Positions 32,809 through 41,194 of a stretch of DNA of 64,000 bases are shown in pieces (within the stretch, counting starts at the first letter, position 1; every line of letters begins with the position of its first letter). The notes under the pieces are model-generated. The model searched no databases, was not told the DNA's origin, and was given only the letters and a program-made list of their open reading frames with translations. The DNA comes from Mycolicibacterium xanthum (GTDB lineage Bacteria; Actinomycetota; Actinomycetes; Mycobacteriales; Mycobacteriaceae). Both the position numbers and the translations under genes were made by a program. The stretch spans positions 23,053-87,052 of the forward strand of contig NZ_JAIFZS010000045.1 in the NCBI RefSeq assembly GCF_019710635.1, in the 5' to 3' direction.

Positions 32809-34191
32809 TCATCCGTCTGCGGTCCACACGTGGCGGAACTTGCCGCTGCGGGGGTGTCGTTGCAGCGGCGCCGTGCCGAGTTCGACCCGCACGTCGCCGA
32901 GCCCCTGGGACTCGAGGAATCCGCCCAGGGAGCGGGCGATGCGGTCCCACGCGGCGGCCCGGTCGCTGCCGGTCTTCGTGTCGAAGCGGACCTCGAGTGC
33001 GGACGGGCCGGTGCGGACGATCTGGCAGCGCGTGACGTCGGGAACGGCTTCCACGACGCCGGTCAACGCCAGGGGGAAGACCGCCGTCGGCCGCCCGGTG
33101 CCGAACCGAAAGTGAAGGACATCGCCTTGTCGGCCCTGCACCTCGATCACCGGAAAGGCGCTGCCGCACGAACAGGGTTGTGGGTGCATGGCGATGCTGT
33201 CGCCGAGGTCGTACCGGATCAGTGGTTGCAACCGATTGCCCAGGTGGGTCAGCAGGACCGTGGCCGAGGGCAGGCCGGGTGGGACGGGGTGACCGGCATC
33301 GTCGACCGGTTCGAGCAGGAACCAGTCCGTGTTCGCGTGCAGGTTGCCGTCGCGGCATTCGGTGGCCAACGGAATGGCTTCGGTCGCGCTGTACATCTCC
33401 CGTACCACGCACCGAAAAGCCTCGCGCAGTTGCGCCTTACCGGCGGCGGTGATCGGTTCGGCGGTGGGAACGATCATGGCTGGACTGATGGCGAGCCGGC
33501 CTTCCTGCTGTGCGCGTGCGAGTTCCCGAAGCACGGTCGAGTACCCGATGACGGCCGCCGGCCGGTAGTCGTTGAGATCGGCGACGAGGTCGTCGATGGG
33601 CCGGGTGGCCGAGAAGAATCGGATGCGGCCGCCGCCGGATCGAGACTCGCGGCGAAACAGTTCGACGCCGGATGCGCCGGCGAAATGACCACCGGCAACC
33701 GCAATCTCGGCGAATCTGCGGTTGTTTGCGATCAGCTGTCGCATCGTCGCGACGTGGAACAGGGCGGGGGTGGTCCAGCGGTCGGGCACGGTGTGCACGA
33801 GCATCAGGGAGAAATCGTCCTGGACGAACACGCCCGGTTCTCCGGTGGTTCCCGAGGTCGTCCACACCGGATACCGCCCCAGGTAGCGGCGGCCGATGTT
33901 GGCCCGATCGGCGAGGAACGCGTCGACACCGGACCTGGTGATCGCGGGGTCGGTGACGACGTCGTCGAACTGCTCCATCAGCTGTGGCTTGGTCACCGTG
34001 GGAAGCACGCCGAGGGATGCGGGCGTATCCGGTAGCCCGGCGTGGTGACGCCGGTAGAAACCCGACCGGCGTCTTGCAAAGGCCACCAGATCCGCCAGCC
34101 GACGTTGTTGCCGCGCGCGGATTGCGTCGGCGTCTGCCCACTTGGCGCGCCAGATGTCCAGCTCCGCCTTCAGCATCGCCGTCCGGGTCAT
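32809..34191 (-). CDS. PaaK-like phenylacetate-CoA ligase family protein
   Basis: 460 residues of the ANL superfamily, PaaK/CapK branch. P-loop VWTTSGTTGEPG near residue 110, MYSATEAIPLATEC as the A5-like motif, RYDLGDS as the A7-like Asp motif, and a CSCGSAFPVIEVQGRQGD segment typical of PaaK relatives. It would activate an acid as adenylate, possibly to a CoA thioester. No PaaK partner genes are near; it may be a stand-alone coenzyme F390-synthetase-like enzyme. Confidence 0.85.
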   Translation of the reverse strand: MTRTAMLKAELDIWRAKWADADAIRARQQRRLADLVAFARRRSGFYRRHHAGLPDTPASLGVLPTVTKPQLMEQFDDVVTDPAITRSGVDAFLADRANIGRRYLGRYPVWTTSGTTGEPGVFVQDDFSLMLVHTVPDRWTTPALFHVATMRQLIANNRRFAEIAVAGGHFAGASGVELFRRESRSGGGRIRFFSATRPIDDLVADLNDYRPAAVIGYSTVLRELARAQQEGRLAISPAMIVPTAEPITAAGKAQLREAFRCVVREMYSATEAIPLATECRDGNLHANTDWFLLEPVDDAGHPVPPGLPSATVLLTHLGNRLQPLIRYDLGDSIAMHPQPCSCGSAFPVIEVQGRQGDVLHFRFGTGRPTAVFPLALTGVVEAVPDVTRCQIVRTGPSALEVRFDTKTGSDRAAAWDRIARSLGGFLESQGLGDVRVELGTAPLQRHPRSGKFRHVWTADG

Positions 34192-34294
34192 AGCCCCTTC
34201 ATGATGATCGCGTTCTCCCGGTGCTCAACGTCCCGGTGGTCGGTCGCCCCATTCTGAGGCGCTCAGCTCAGCGCGACTCCCGGTTCACCTGCGA

Positions 34295-34318
34295 AACCCC
34301 GGATCGGCGCCGGGGGTT
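34295..34318. terminator. GC-rich hairpin downstream of STAS gene
   Basis: CCCCGG and CCGGGG arms separated by ATCGGCG, flanked by AA and GTT that can partly extend the stem. It lies after the STAS gene end on the same transcript. No T-run; a weak terminator candidate. Confidence 0.35.
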
Positions 34319-34377
34319 CGGCGATATTGCATTCCCCAACGACGGCAGTGGCTGATCCGCGGGTCCTCGGGCGGCGG

Positions 34378-34728
34378 CTATGACTCCAGCCAGGTCCACG
34401 CCTCGTCGGCGTCGGAGAAATAGCGCGCCTGTCGGGCATAGAACGGTTGGGCGAGCCGGGTCAGCCACTTCTCCCATTCGTGGTTGCCGACGATGGCCAT
34501 CCGTTCGATGGCGTTGTGGTGTTCCTTGCCGAAGCGGAAGTCCGCGCCCCAGGCCTCCGCCTTCTCCCAATGGAAATCGGTCAGGTCCAGCAGTACCCGG
34601 ATCGATCCCTTCTCCTCGATGGCCGCTCGAACGGGGGGTTCGAGGATGTCGTAGTCCTCGCGTGTGACGTCCCCGCTCACCTGGAACCCGAGAATGCTGT
34701 CGTGGCTGCGCTCCATCTTATCGATCAC
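34378..34728 (-). CDS. SpoIIAA-like / STAS-SEC14-type protein
   Basis: 116 residues. Resembles the SpoIIAA-like family: ILGFQVSGDVTREDYDILEP, then IRVLLDLTDFHWEKAEAW and FSDADEAWTWLES at the end. Family role poorly known, perhaps lipid or partner binding. The GTG is chosen because GGAGG lies six bases before it. Last of three genes on one strand (cupin, DUF1330, STAS). Confidence 0.8.
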   Translation of the reverse strand: MIDKMERSHDSILGFQVSGDVTREDYDILEPPVRAAIEEKGSIRVLLDLTDFHWEKAEAWGADFRFGKEHHNAIERMAIVGNHEWEKWLTRLAQPFYARQARYFSDADEAWTWLES

Positions 34729-34808
34729 ATCGACCTCCGTTGGTCTGGCTTGGTCTGTCCGAGTCTTGTCCTGATGCGCGCAGAGGACAAGGACCCCACC
34801 GGGTGCTG

Positions 34809-35195
34809 CTAGGAGGCCGGCACCCACGGGTCGGTGGCGATCAGGTGCGTGCTCTGCAGTGCCGCCTCCCGATGGATGTGGGCGTCCGACAGGTACTTCG
34901 GGTTGGTTGCCATGGCGACGAACGCCGCGCGGGACGGATAACGGACGACGACGATGGCGTCCCAGAACGGCCGGTCGATGTCGCCGGCCACGACGTGGCT
35001 GGCGTCGCCGGCGTACAGGATGGTGGCTCCGACGGCGGCCAGGAAGGGCTGCACCTCCTTGGCGTAACGCTGATAGCTGTCCTGCCCGTTCTCCTGGAAC
35101 TGCAGCAGGTTGATCATCACCACGGGCCCGTCGTTGTCGGCCGCACCCGCCAGCAGCGCGGCCAGCTGGGTCCCGTTCGGTTCGATAGCGGACAT
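34809..35195 (-). CDS. DUF1330-family protein
   Basis: 128 residues, ferredoxin-like dimeric fold. VMINLLQFQENGQDSYQRYA near the N-terminus, VAGDIDRPFWDAIVVVRYPS in the centre, and PKYLSDAHIHREAAL. DUF1330 proteins resemble small monooxygenase-like or isomerase-like proteins, with no assigned reaction. GGGAGG precedes the ATG. It starts two bases after the cupin gene. Confidence 0.87.
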   Translation of the reverse strand: MSAIEPNGTQLAALLAGAADNDGPVVMINLLQFQENGQDSYQRYAKEVQPFLAAVGATILYAGDASHVVAGDIDRPFWDAIVVVRYPSRAAFVAMATNPKYLSDAHIHREAALQSTHLIATDPWVPAS

Positions 35196-35197
35196 GG

Positions 35198-35668
35198 TCA
35201 GGCCTCCCATGAGGTCAGGTCGCGAGGGGCGATGCCGTTGGCGGCGCAGTACTGCGTGTAGCGCTCGATGGAGGTCTTGTGGTTCTCCTGCCAGAGGATC
35301 TTCTTGTCCTCGTCGAGGAACAGGAGTTCACCGACGAGGAAGAAGAACACCTCGGTGTCTTCCAGACTGTGCGGCGTGTGCGACGAGCCGGCCACCTCGT
35401 AGACGGTGTCGCCCGCGCGGGAGGTCCAGTTGTTCTCCTTGTAGCGCCACGCCCCGCGCACGGTGTGTCCGACCACGATGCCGGTGTGGTAGTGCGGCGG
35501 AAGTTCCAGGCCGGCAGGGAATTTCATCGAGACGACGACCTCGGCCCGCACGGGGTCGACCTTCCAGTACTTCAGGAAAACCTGGTCGGTCAGCGGCGTG
35601 AACGGAATCCACGGGTTGTCGGCGCCATTGATGTAGTTGACGTCGAGTTCTTGCAGGGTCTGCTGCAT
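35198..35668 (-). CDS. Cupin, 2,4'-dihydroxyacetophenone-dioxygenase-like
   Basis: 156 residues, single cupin domain. LELPPHYHTGIVVGHTVRG carries the His ligands of cupin motif 1, and YEVAGSSHTPHSLEDTEVF the motif 2 region. The segment FLKYWKVDPVRAEVVVSMKF resembles 2,4'-dihydroxyacetophenone dioxygenase, which cleaves an aryl ketone C-C bond. A similar cupin is at 43807-44367. It heads a three-gene operon and is near a PucR regulator. Confidence 0.85.
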   Translation of the reverse strand: MQQTLQELDVNYINGADNPWIPFTPLTDQVFLKYWKVDPVRAEVVVSMKFPAGLELPPHYHTGIVVGHTVRGAWRYKENNWTSRAGDTVYEVAGSSHTPHSLEDTEVFFFLVGELLFLDEDKKILWQENHKTSIERYTQYCAANGIAPRDLTSWEA

Positions 35669-35791
35669 TGCACTCCTCCTTCGGTGAGCTGATCGCCGCC
35701 GCGCGGCGGGTCGAGTACCGAAATTAGGAGAGCCACCCGGATGTCCGCTCGGTCCGTCGTGACAACGTCGGCCGACCCGGTTGTGCCCGCG

Positions 35792-37081
35792 TCACAGTTC
35801 GTCGGGTTCGGGGTGTGCCATCCCGGGGAGGGTGGGCAACAGCGCCAGCGCGACCGACAGCTCGAGGGTGTCGGTGTCGATGCCGCGGCCCAGGATCGTC
35901 TCGGCCTGGTTCACCCGGTAGCTGACGGTGTTGGGGTGGACGGTCAGGCGCCGTGCGGCGCGGGTAGGACTGCGGTTCTCCGCCAGGTAGACCGCCAGCG
36001 TCGTGGCCACCCGGTAGGTGTCCTCGTCGTCGGCCGCCAGGGGTCCCAGCACGCGGGTGACGAAGGACCGGGCGTGCTCCCGATCCGCGCTGGCCAGCGC
36101 GGCGACCGCGACGCTGCGATAGCGGGTGACCGCGGCCGCGCGGCTCCCGGTCAGGGATGCGACCCGCCGGGCGTGCGCGGCCTCCAGATAGGTCCGGCGG
36201 AAACCCTTGAGGCCCTGGCCCGGCTCTCCCAGCGCCACCCGGACGCCGGCGTGCGGATCCCCGACGCTCACCCGGGCCAACGCCTCGGGCGGACAGGGAC
36301 CCCGGCGACTCAGCCATCCGAGCACCCCCAGCGTCCCCGACGGATGGACCAGCGTGCTGTCCGCCGCGGTGTCGTGCGCGATGCCGGCGATGACGCCGCC
36401 CAGCAGCGTCTGGGGGTCGGTCTCGTCGGGCGCCCGGTCCAGCCAGGCGATGACCGCGACGTGCGTGCGGGCGACGTCGTAGCGCAGGCGCTTCGACGCG
36501 CGCTGGGTGTCGCGTTCGCGCTGGGCGACGATGTCGTCTATCGCGGCCGCCCGTGCGGCCGCCGTCCCGCGCAGCCAGGCCTCCCGCTCGAGTTCATAGG
36601 TCTGTTCGGCGCGCATCTGTGCCCCGTCGACATAGCCGAATATCCAGCCGGTGGCCAATTCCAGCGCCTTGGCCTGCTGCGCGGCGTCGTCGGCGGCTGC
36701 GGTGATCCGGGTGAACAGCCATGTCCACACCAGCTCCTGGGCCAGCCGGTAGAACCGCATCAGATCCGGCAGCAGGGCCTGCCGCTGAACGGCCGCCCGA
36801 GCGATGGCCTGCGTCGACGGCGGCAGCGCGGTCTGGCGCGGATCCCCGCCGATCTCGATGAGCTCGGCGAGTTGTTGCAGGCTGGCGTCGGTACTGACCA
36901 GAGCCTCTTTGCGGGACGGCTCATCGGGGAACAGATGCGGCAATTCGGCCTGCATCCGCTCGACCGCCCGCTCGGCAAGGTTCGCCGCACTCGCGCGCAA
37001 CTCGGCGGCGATGGGCACCAGCACCGCCTGCCAGGCCCGCTGTGCCGCGGGTTCCCGGAGGGGCGACCATTGGGGGTCCAT
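35792..37081 (-). CDS. PucR/CdaR-family regulator
   Basis: 429 residues. A long N-terminal sensory region, a GGDEF-like middle, and the C-terminal PucR helix-turn-helix LAVYLAENRSPTRAARRLTV followed by HPNTVSYRVNQAETILG. Members respond to small metabolites. It is downstream of nothing on its strand but is divergent from the SDR-epoxide hydrolase pair, with palindromes between, so that pair is its likely target; the cupin operon lies beyond its 3' end (inference). Confidence 0.9.
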   Translation of the reverse strand: MDPQWSPLREPAAQRAWQAVLVPIAAELRASAANLAERAVERMQAELPHLFPDEPSRKEALVSTDASLQQLAELIEIGGDPRQTALPPSTQAIARAAVQRQALLPDLMRFYRLAQELVWTWLFTRITAAADDAAQQAKALELATGWIFGYVDGAQMRAEQTYELEREAWLRGTAAARAAAIDDIVAQRERDTQRASKRLRYDVARTHVAVIAWLDRAPDETDPQTLLGGVIAGIAHDTAADSTLVHPSGTLGVLGWLSRRGPCPPEALARVSVGDPHAGVRVALGEPGQGLKGFRRTYLEAAHARRVASLTGSRAAAVTRYRSVAVAALASADREHARSFVTRVLGPLAADDEDTYRVATTLAVYLAENRSPTRAARRLTVHPNTVSYRVNQAETILGRGIDTDTLELSVALALLPTLPGMAHPEPDEL

Positions 37082-37098
37082 GGCCGGAATTTAGTCCG

Positions 37099-37128
37099 AT
37101 TGTGGCGGCGTCACAATGATCGTGATCA
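37099..37128. promoter_or_regulatory. Palindromes in the PucR / SDR divergent promoter
   Basis: ATTGTG-GCGGCGT-CACAAT (37099-37117) and TGATCGTGATCA (37117-37128) are perfect inverted repeats lying end to end between the two divergent genes. Confidence 0.5.
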
Positions 37129-37183
37129 ACGTTGGCGTTCGTGCACGAGCCCGGTGACGCGGCCCGGACGTAGCTTGCCTGGC

Positions 37184-38032
37184 ATGTTCAACTCACGATC
37201 ACGCATCCAGACCGCCGACCTCGCAGGCCGAGTGGTCGCCATCACCGGCGCGGGCAGCGGCATCGGCCGCGAACTGGCGCTGCTGTGTGCCCGCCGCGGC
37301 GCCGACCTGGCGCTGTGCGACATCAACGAGTCCGCCGTGGACGACACCGCCGGCGCCGCCCGCCGGTTCGGCGCCGACGTGATCACCCACCGGGTGGACG
37401 TCTCGGACCCCGATCAGGTCGCGGCCTTCGCCGACGCCGCGTTCGCGCACTTCACCGGGGTCGACATCCTGGTCAACAACGCCGGTGTGGGGCTCATCGG
37501 CGGCTTCCTGGACACCAGCCACAAGGACTGGGACTGGTTGGTGTCGATCAACCTGATGGGTGTCGTGCACGGCTGCGACGCCTTCCTGCCGCGGATGATC
37601 GAGTCCGGCCGGGGCGGGCATGTCGTCAACCTGTCCTCGGCCGCCGGCCTGCTGGCCAATCCGCAGCTGTCGGCCTACAGCGCAACCAAGTTCGCGGTGC
37701 TGGGTCTGTCCGAGGCGCTGCGCATCGAGCTCGAACCCCACCGCATCGGTGTCACCGCGGTGTGTCCCGGGGTGATCAACACCGCCATCACCAAGACCAG
37801 TCCGATCCGCGGGTCCGGTGACGCCGACGGCCGGCGACAGCGTCTCGCGGCGACCTACCAGAAGCGCGGCTACACCCCGGAGCGGGTGGCCCGCAACATC
37901 CTGCGCGCGATCGACCGCAATCGCGCGGTGGCGCCCGTCGCCGCCGAGGCCCACGTGATGTACGTGCTGTCGCGCCTCGCGCCGCCGTTGGCCCGCCGGA
38001 TCGCCGCCCAGCTCGCCAAGGTCGCCGAGTGA
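37184..38032 (+). CDS. SDR-family oxidoreductase
   Basis: 282 residues. TGAGSGIG near residues 21-28, NNAGVG near 100, Ser in LSSAAG and YSATK. The C-terminal part (residues ~230-282) is longer than FabG types and resembles SDRs acting on lipids or steroids. It overlaps the epoxide-hydrolase-like gene as GTGA, so the two are co-translated. Divergent from the PucR regulator. Confidence 0.93.
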   Translation: MFNSRSRIQTADLAGRVVAITGAGSGIGRELALLCARRGADLALCDINESAVDDTAGAARRFGADVITHRVDVSDPDQVAAFADAAFAHFTGVDILVNNAGVGLIGGFLDTSHKDWDWLVSINLMGVVHGCDAFLPRMIESGRGGHVVNLSSAAGLLANPQLSAYSATKFAVLGLSEALRIELEPHRIGVTAVCPGVINTAITKTSPIRGSGDADGRRQRLAATYQKRGYTPERVARNILRAIDRNRAVAPVAAEAHVMYVLSRLAPPLARRIAAQLAKVAE

Positions 38033-38994
38033 CCGCGGTGGGTGCCGACCCGCCCCCCGCGCTCGACGGGGTCACCCACCGGTTCGTCGACATCGGGGAC
38101 GGTGTCACGATCCACGTCGCCGAGGCCGGGCCGGCCGACGGCCGACCGGTGCTGCTGGTGCACGGGTTCCCCCAGCATTGGTGGGAGTGGCGCCATCTCA
38201 TCGGTCCGCTGGCCGCCGACGGCTATCGCGTGCTGTGCCCCGACCTGCGGGGTGCCGGATGGAGTTCTGCACCCAAAGCCGAGTACCGCAAGACCGTGAT
38301 GGCCGACGACCTGGCGGCGGTGCTCGACCGGCTGGGCGTGGGTCCGGCCACCCTGGTGGCCCATGACTGGGGTGGGCCGGTGGCGTTCATCATGATGCTG
38401 CGCCACCCCGCGAAGGTCGCCGGCTTCTTCGGGATGAACACCATCGCGCCGTGGCTGACACCGGATCTCGCGATGGCCCGGCACCTGTGGCGGTTCTGGT
38501 ACCAGATCCCGATCGCGCTACCGATCGGGGGACCGCGGCTCATCGGCGACCGGAGGCGGCGATTCCTGCGCCGACTGGCCTCCTGGGTGGGCGGCGACTG
38601 GTCCCTGTCGGAGGAGGAACTGCAGGCCTATGCCGAACGGTTCCGCCGGCGTGACCGCGCCGCAGCCTGCTCGCGGTGGTACCGGACGTTCCTCGCCCGC
38701 GAGTTCGTGCCGTGGCTTCGCGGAGAGTACGCCGACGCCCGGGTCGGCGTGCCGGTCCGGTGGTTGCACGGAACGGCGGACCCGGTCCTGACGCCGACCC
38801 TGTTGCGCGGATACGCCGATCGAATCGACGACTTCCAGGTGGAATGGGTCGACGGCGTCGGGCACTGGATCGCCGAGCAGCGACCCGCCCTCGTGCTGGA
38901 CCGGCTGCGTGATTTCCTGACCACGACCGGTCACGCCGTTGGCCGCCGCCGGACGGCCGGCGCCGGGGGCGAGCTAGCGGCCGCGTCCGGGTAG
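38029..38994 (+). CDS. Epoxide-hydrolase-like alpha/beta hydrolase
   Basis: 321 residues. Oxyanion HGFPQHWWEWR, nucleophile Asp in VAHDWGGPVAF (Asp as in epoxide hydrolases and dehalogenases, not Ser), acid region WLHGTADPVLTP and His in VDGVGHWIAEQ. This residue set predicts hydrolysis of an epoxide to a diol. The GTG overlaps the SDR stop; the pair may act in series. Its 3' end overlaps the small secreted gene on the other strand by about 20 bases. Confidence 0.92.
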   Translation: MTAVGADPPPALDGVTHRFVDIGDGVTIHVAEAGPADGRPVLLVHGFPQHWWEWRHLIGPLAADGYRVLCPDLRGAGWSSAPKAEYRKTVMADDLAAVLDRLGVGPATLVAHDWGGPVAFIMMLRHPAKVAGFFGMNTIAPWLTPDLAMARHLWRFWYQIPIALPIGGPRLIGDRRRRFLRRLASWVGGDWSLSEEELQAYAERFRRRDRAAACSRWYRTFLAREFVPWLRGEYADARVGVPVRWLHGTADPVLTPTLLRGYADRIDDFQVEWVDGVGHWIAEQRPALVLDRLRDFLTTTGHAVGRRRTAGAGGELAAASG

Positions 38995-39222
38995 ACCGAC
39001 GTGGCCCGGGTTGACGACGCTGTTGATGTTCGGCACGTGGATGTCCGGGGCGACGTTGGGCACCACGTTGATGTCCGGGATGCCGTAGTCGACGTTGACG
39101 TGGATGTTGTCGGCGCTGATCGTGGGGGGCGTCGACGGACTCGCGATGACGGCGGTGAAGACCGCTGCCGCGGCCGGAGCCGTGGCGAGGGCCGCCGCGA
39201 GGTAGATGCGCTTGTTCGGCAT
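38974..39222 (-). CDS. Small secreted protein of unknown function
   Basis: 82 residues. Basic start MPNKR, then a hydrophobic signal (IYLAAALATAPAAAAVFTAV) and a short mature part rich in Asn, Val, Pro and Ile (NVDYGIPDINVVPNVAPDIH). No family recognised. GGAAGGACG precedes the ATG. It follows the haemophore-like gene on the same strand by 37 bases, so they may be one transcript. Confidence 0.7.
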   Translation of the reverse strand: MPNKRIYLAAALATAPAAAAVFTAVIASPSTPPTISADNIHVNVDYGIPDINVVPNVAPDIHVPNINSVVNPGHVGLPGRGR

Positions 39223-39259
39223 GACAGTCGTCCTTCCGATGAGTCGAACTGGAGCGGGC

Positions 39260-39595
39260 CTATTGGCAGCGGGTCCGGAAGTCGACCAACGGCTGCCGGA
39301 TGTTCTGCAGATCGGTCCGCACCTGCGGGTTGGCGTTGAGGTAGTCCTCCGTGCTGGCGCGTACCGCTTGCTCGTCCAGGCCCTTGAGGCCGGTGAAGAA
39401 CCCGTTGACATCGGGATGGGTGAACAGGTAATCCGCCGTGGCGTTGGACACGCCGGATGCGGCACGGGCCAGATCTGCGGCAGTGCAGTCCAGCGGCCCG
39501 TCCGCCGCGGCGATCGCCGTGCCGGCGAACAGCATTGCACCGCTGACCGCACCGGTGGCGATCACGCGGCATGCAGCGGCAATTGGAAGCGACAT
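39260..39595 (-). CDS. Haemophore-like secreted protein
   Basis: 111 residues. A signal peptide ends about AGTAIAAADG. The mature part has two cysteines (near LDCTAAD and the last residues TRCQ) and the pattern ATADYLFTHPDVNGFFTGLK seen in mycobacterial haem-binding haemophore-like proteins (Rv0203 type). It would act outside the membrane, in haem binding or a related role. GAGGAGGA precedes the ATG. Confidence 0.85.
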   Translation of the reverse strand: MSLPIAAACRVIATGAVSGAMLFAGTAIAAADGPLDCTAADLARAASGVSNATADYLFTHPDVNGFFTGLKGLDEQAVRASTEDYLNANPQVRTDLQNIRQPLVDFRTRCQ

Positions 39596-39706
39596 GGCAT
39601 CCTCCTCGTCGGATGACCCCCCTGGGCCGACGGTTCCGTATGGTTCACAGCCACCCTAACCGAAACCGGTGGGGGTATTCACGGGATTGTGGTATGCAAC
39701 CGTTGT

Positions 39707-41194
39707 TCAGTGCACGCCGACCCCGGCGTCGAGAATTGCCAGTTCTTCGCGCATTTCGTCGGCGAGCCGCCAGACGTCGGGCAGCAGCTCCCGGTCGGCG
39801 GTCAGCCCGAAGTCGAGGCGGTTCTGGTAGCTGAGCAGCGTGATGCTCAGCCCGACGCCGTCGAGCAGGACGTTGACCGGATGCTGTGAGACGACCCTCG
39901 CGCCGGCACAGTACAGCGGGTGCGGCGATCCCGGGATGTTCGAGATCGTGACGTTGAACGGCGGCTTGATCCAGCCTGCACCGGTGGTCATCGAGATCAC
40001 CCGGGCGGTGCGGGCCAACAGGGCCGGCGGCACGGTGTGGTTGGCGGCGGTGAGCAGCTTGGCCGGAATCGCGCGATGGCGGTCTTTGGCGGCGTGCATC
40101 ACCTGATGTGCCTGCTCGAGCCGCCGCAGCGGATCCGGTTCATCCGTCGGGATCGGCACGATCATCGACGAGATCTGGTTGCCATAGTCTTGATTGCCCG
40201 AGTCCTGATCGCCGGTGCGCACCGACACCGGCACCATCGCGACAAGCGGTGTGGCGACATCGTCGCCGCGCGCCATCATCCGGCGTCTCAGCGCTCCGGC
40301 GCACAGCGCCACGACGACGTCGTTGACCGTGGCTCCGGGCACGGTGTCTTTGATCGACTTGATCGTCGCGAGCGGCAACGATCCGAACGCGAACCGGCGC
40401 TGAGCCGAGATCCTGCCTCCGAACGAGACTTTCGGTGCTGCCGCATGCGGATGCTCGAGGCTGCGCCCGTCTTTGTTGCGGGTGGCGATGCGTTCGGCGC
40501 GGTCGGCCGCCCGCGCGATCACGCCGGCGCCGGGCAGGTTGCGCATGGTCGGAAGCTGGTCGATGTGCCGCAGCATGGTGGGCACGCTTCGCGCGATGCG
40601 CACCGACTGCACGGGCAGGGTGGCGATGGCGCGGGTCAGCAGCTCCACGTCCGATGGCGCGGCGCCCAGCGACCGTGGCGCGGCGGCCGGAAGTTCGGGG
40701 GTGTCGGCGGGTTCCGGGGTCGGGTCGAGCAGCGCGCCGAGCAGCTCCATCCCGGACACCCCGTCGACGATGCTGTGGTGCACCTTGGTGACCAGCGCGA
40801 TGCGGTCGTCGGCCAGCCCGTGGATGACGTGCAGTTCCCACAGCGACCTGGCGCGGTCCAGCGGGCGGGACACGATGCGCGCCAACGTGTCTGCGAGCTG
40901 CTGGTCGGTGCCGGGCGCCGGCAGGGCGCTCTCCCAGATGTGTGAATCCAGATCGAAGGCCTCGTCGTCGACCAAGACCGGATAGTCGAGGCCGAATGGC
41001 ACCTCCTTGACCCGCCAGCGGAACGGGGGCATCCGGTCGATCCGGTCGGCAAGCAGTTCGCGGATGCGTCTACCGTCGACTTTGGCCCCGGCGGCGGTGG
41101 TGGCCTCGATGATGGTCAACTGGCACACATGGGAGTGGATCCGGCCGTCCTCCATCGCGAGGAACTGGGCGTCAACGCTGCTGAGGCGTCTCAT
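39707..41194 (-). CDS. WS/DGAT wax-ester / triacylglycerol synthase 1
   Basis: 495 residues. Catalytic HHSIVDG near residue 135, DAQFLAMEDG near the N-terminus, VNDVVVALCAGALRR in the second half, and NVTISNIPGSP. Joins acyl-CoA to a long-chain alcohol or diacylglycerol at the membrane or lipid droplet. Its ATG overlaps the stop of the second synthase as ATGA. Last gene of a four-gene operon with a cupin and an alcohol dehydrogenase. Confidence 0.95.
   Translation of the reverse strand: MRRLSSVDAQFLAMEDGRIHSHVCQLTIIEATTAAGAKVDGRRIRELLADRIDRMPPFRWRVKEVPFGLDYPVLVDDEAFDLDSHIWESALPAPGTDQQLADTLARIVSRPLDRARSLWELHVIHGLADDRIALVTKVHHSIVDGVSGMELLGALLDPTPEPADTPELPAAAPRSLGAAPSDVELLTRAIATLPVQSVRIARSVPTMLRHIDQLPTMRNLPGAGVIARAADRAERIATRNKDGRSLEHPHAAAPKVSFGGRISAQRRFAFGSLPLATIKSIKDTVPGATVNDVVVALCAGALRRRMMARGDDVATPLVAMVPVSVRTGDQDSGNQDYGNQISSMIVPIPTDEPDPLRRLEQAHQVMHAAKDRHRAIPAKLLTAANHTVPPALLARTARVISMTTGAGWIKPPFNVTISNIPGSPHPLYCAGARVVSQHPVNVLLDGVGLSITLLSYQNRLDFGLTADRELLPDVWRLADEMREELAILDAGVGVH

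Noticed and set aside
35741..37183. Long N-terminal extension in frame with the SDR at 37184
   Set aside because: It is antisense to the PucR-type gene and lacks SDR character; the true SDR start has its Rossmann motif 20 residues in.
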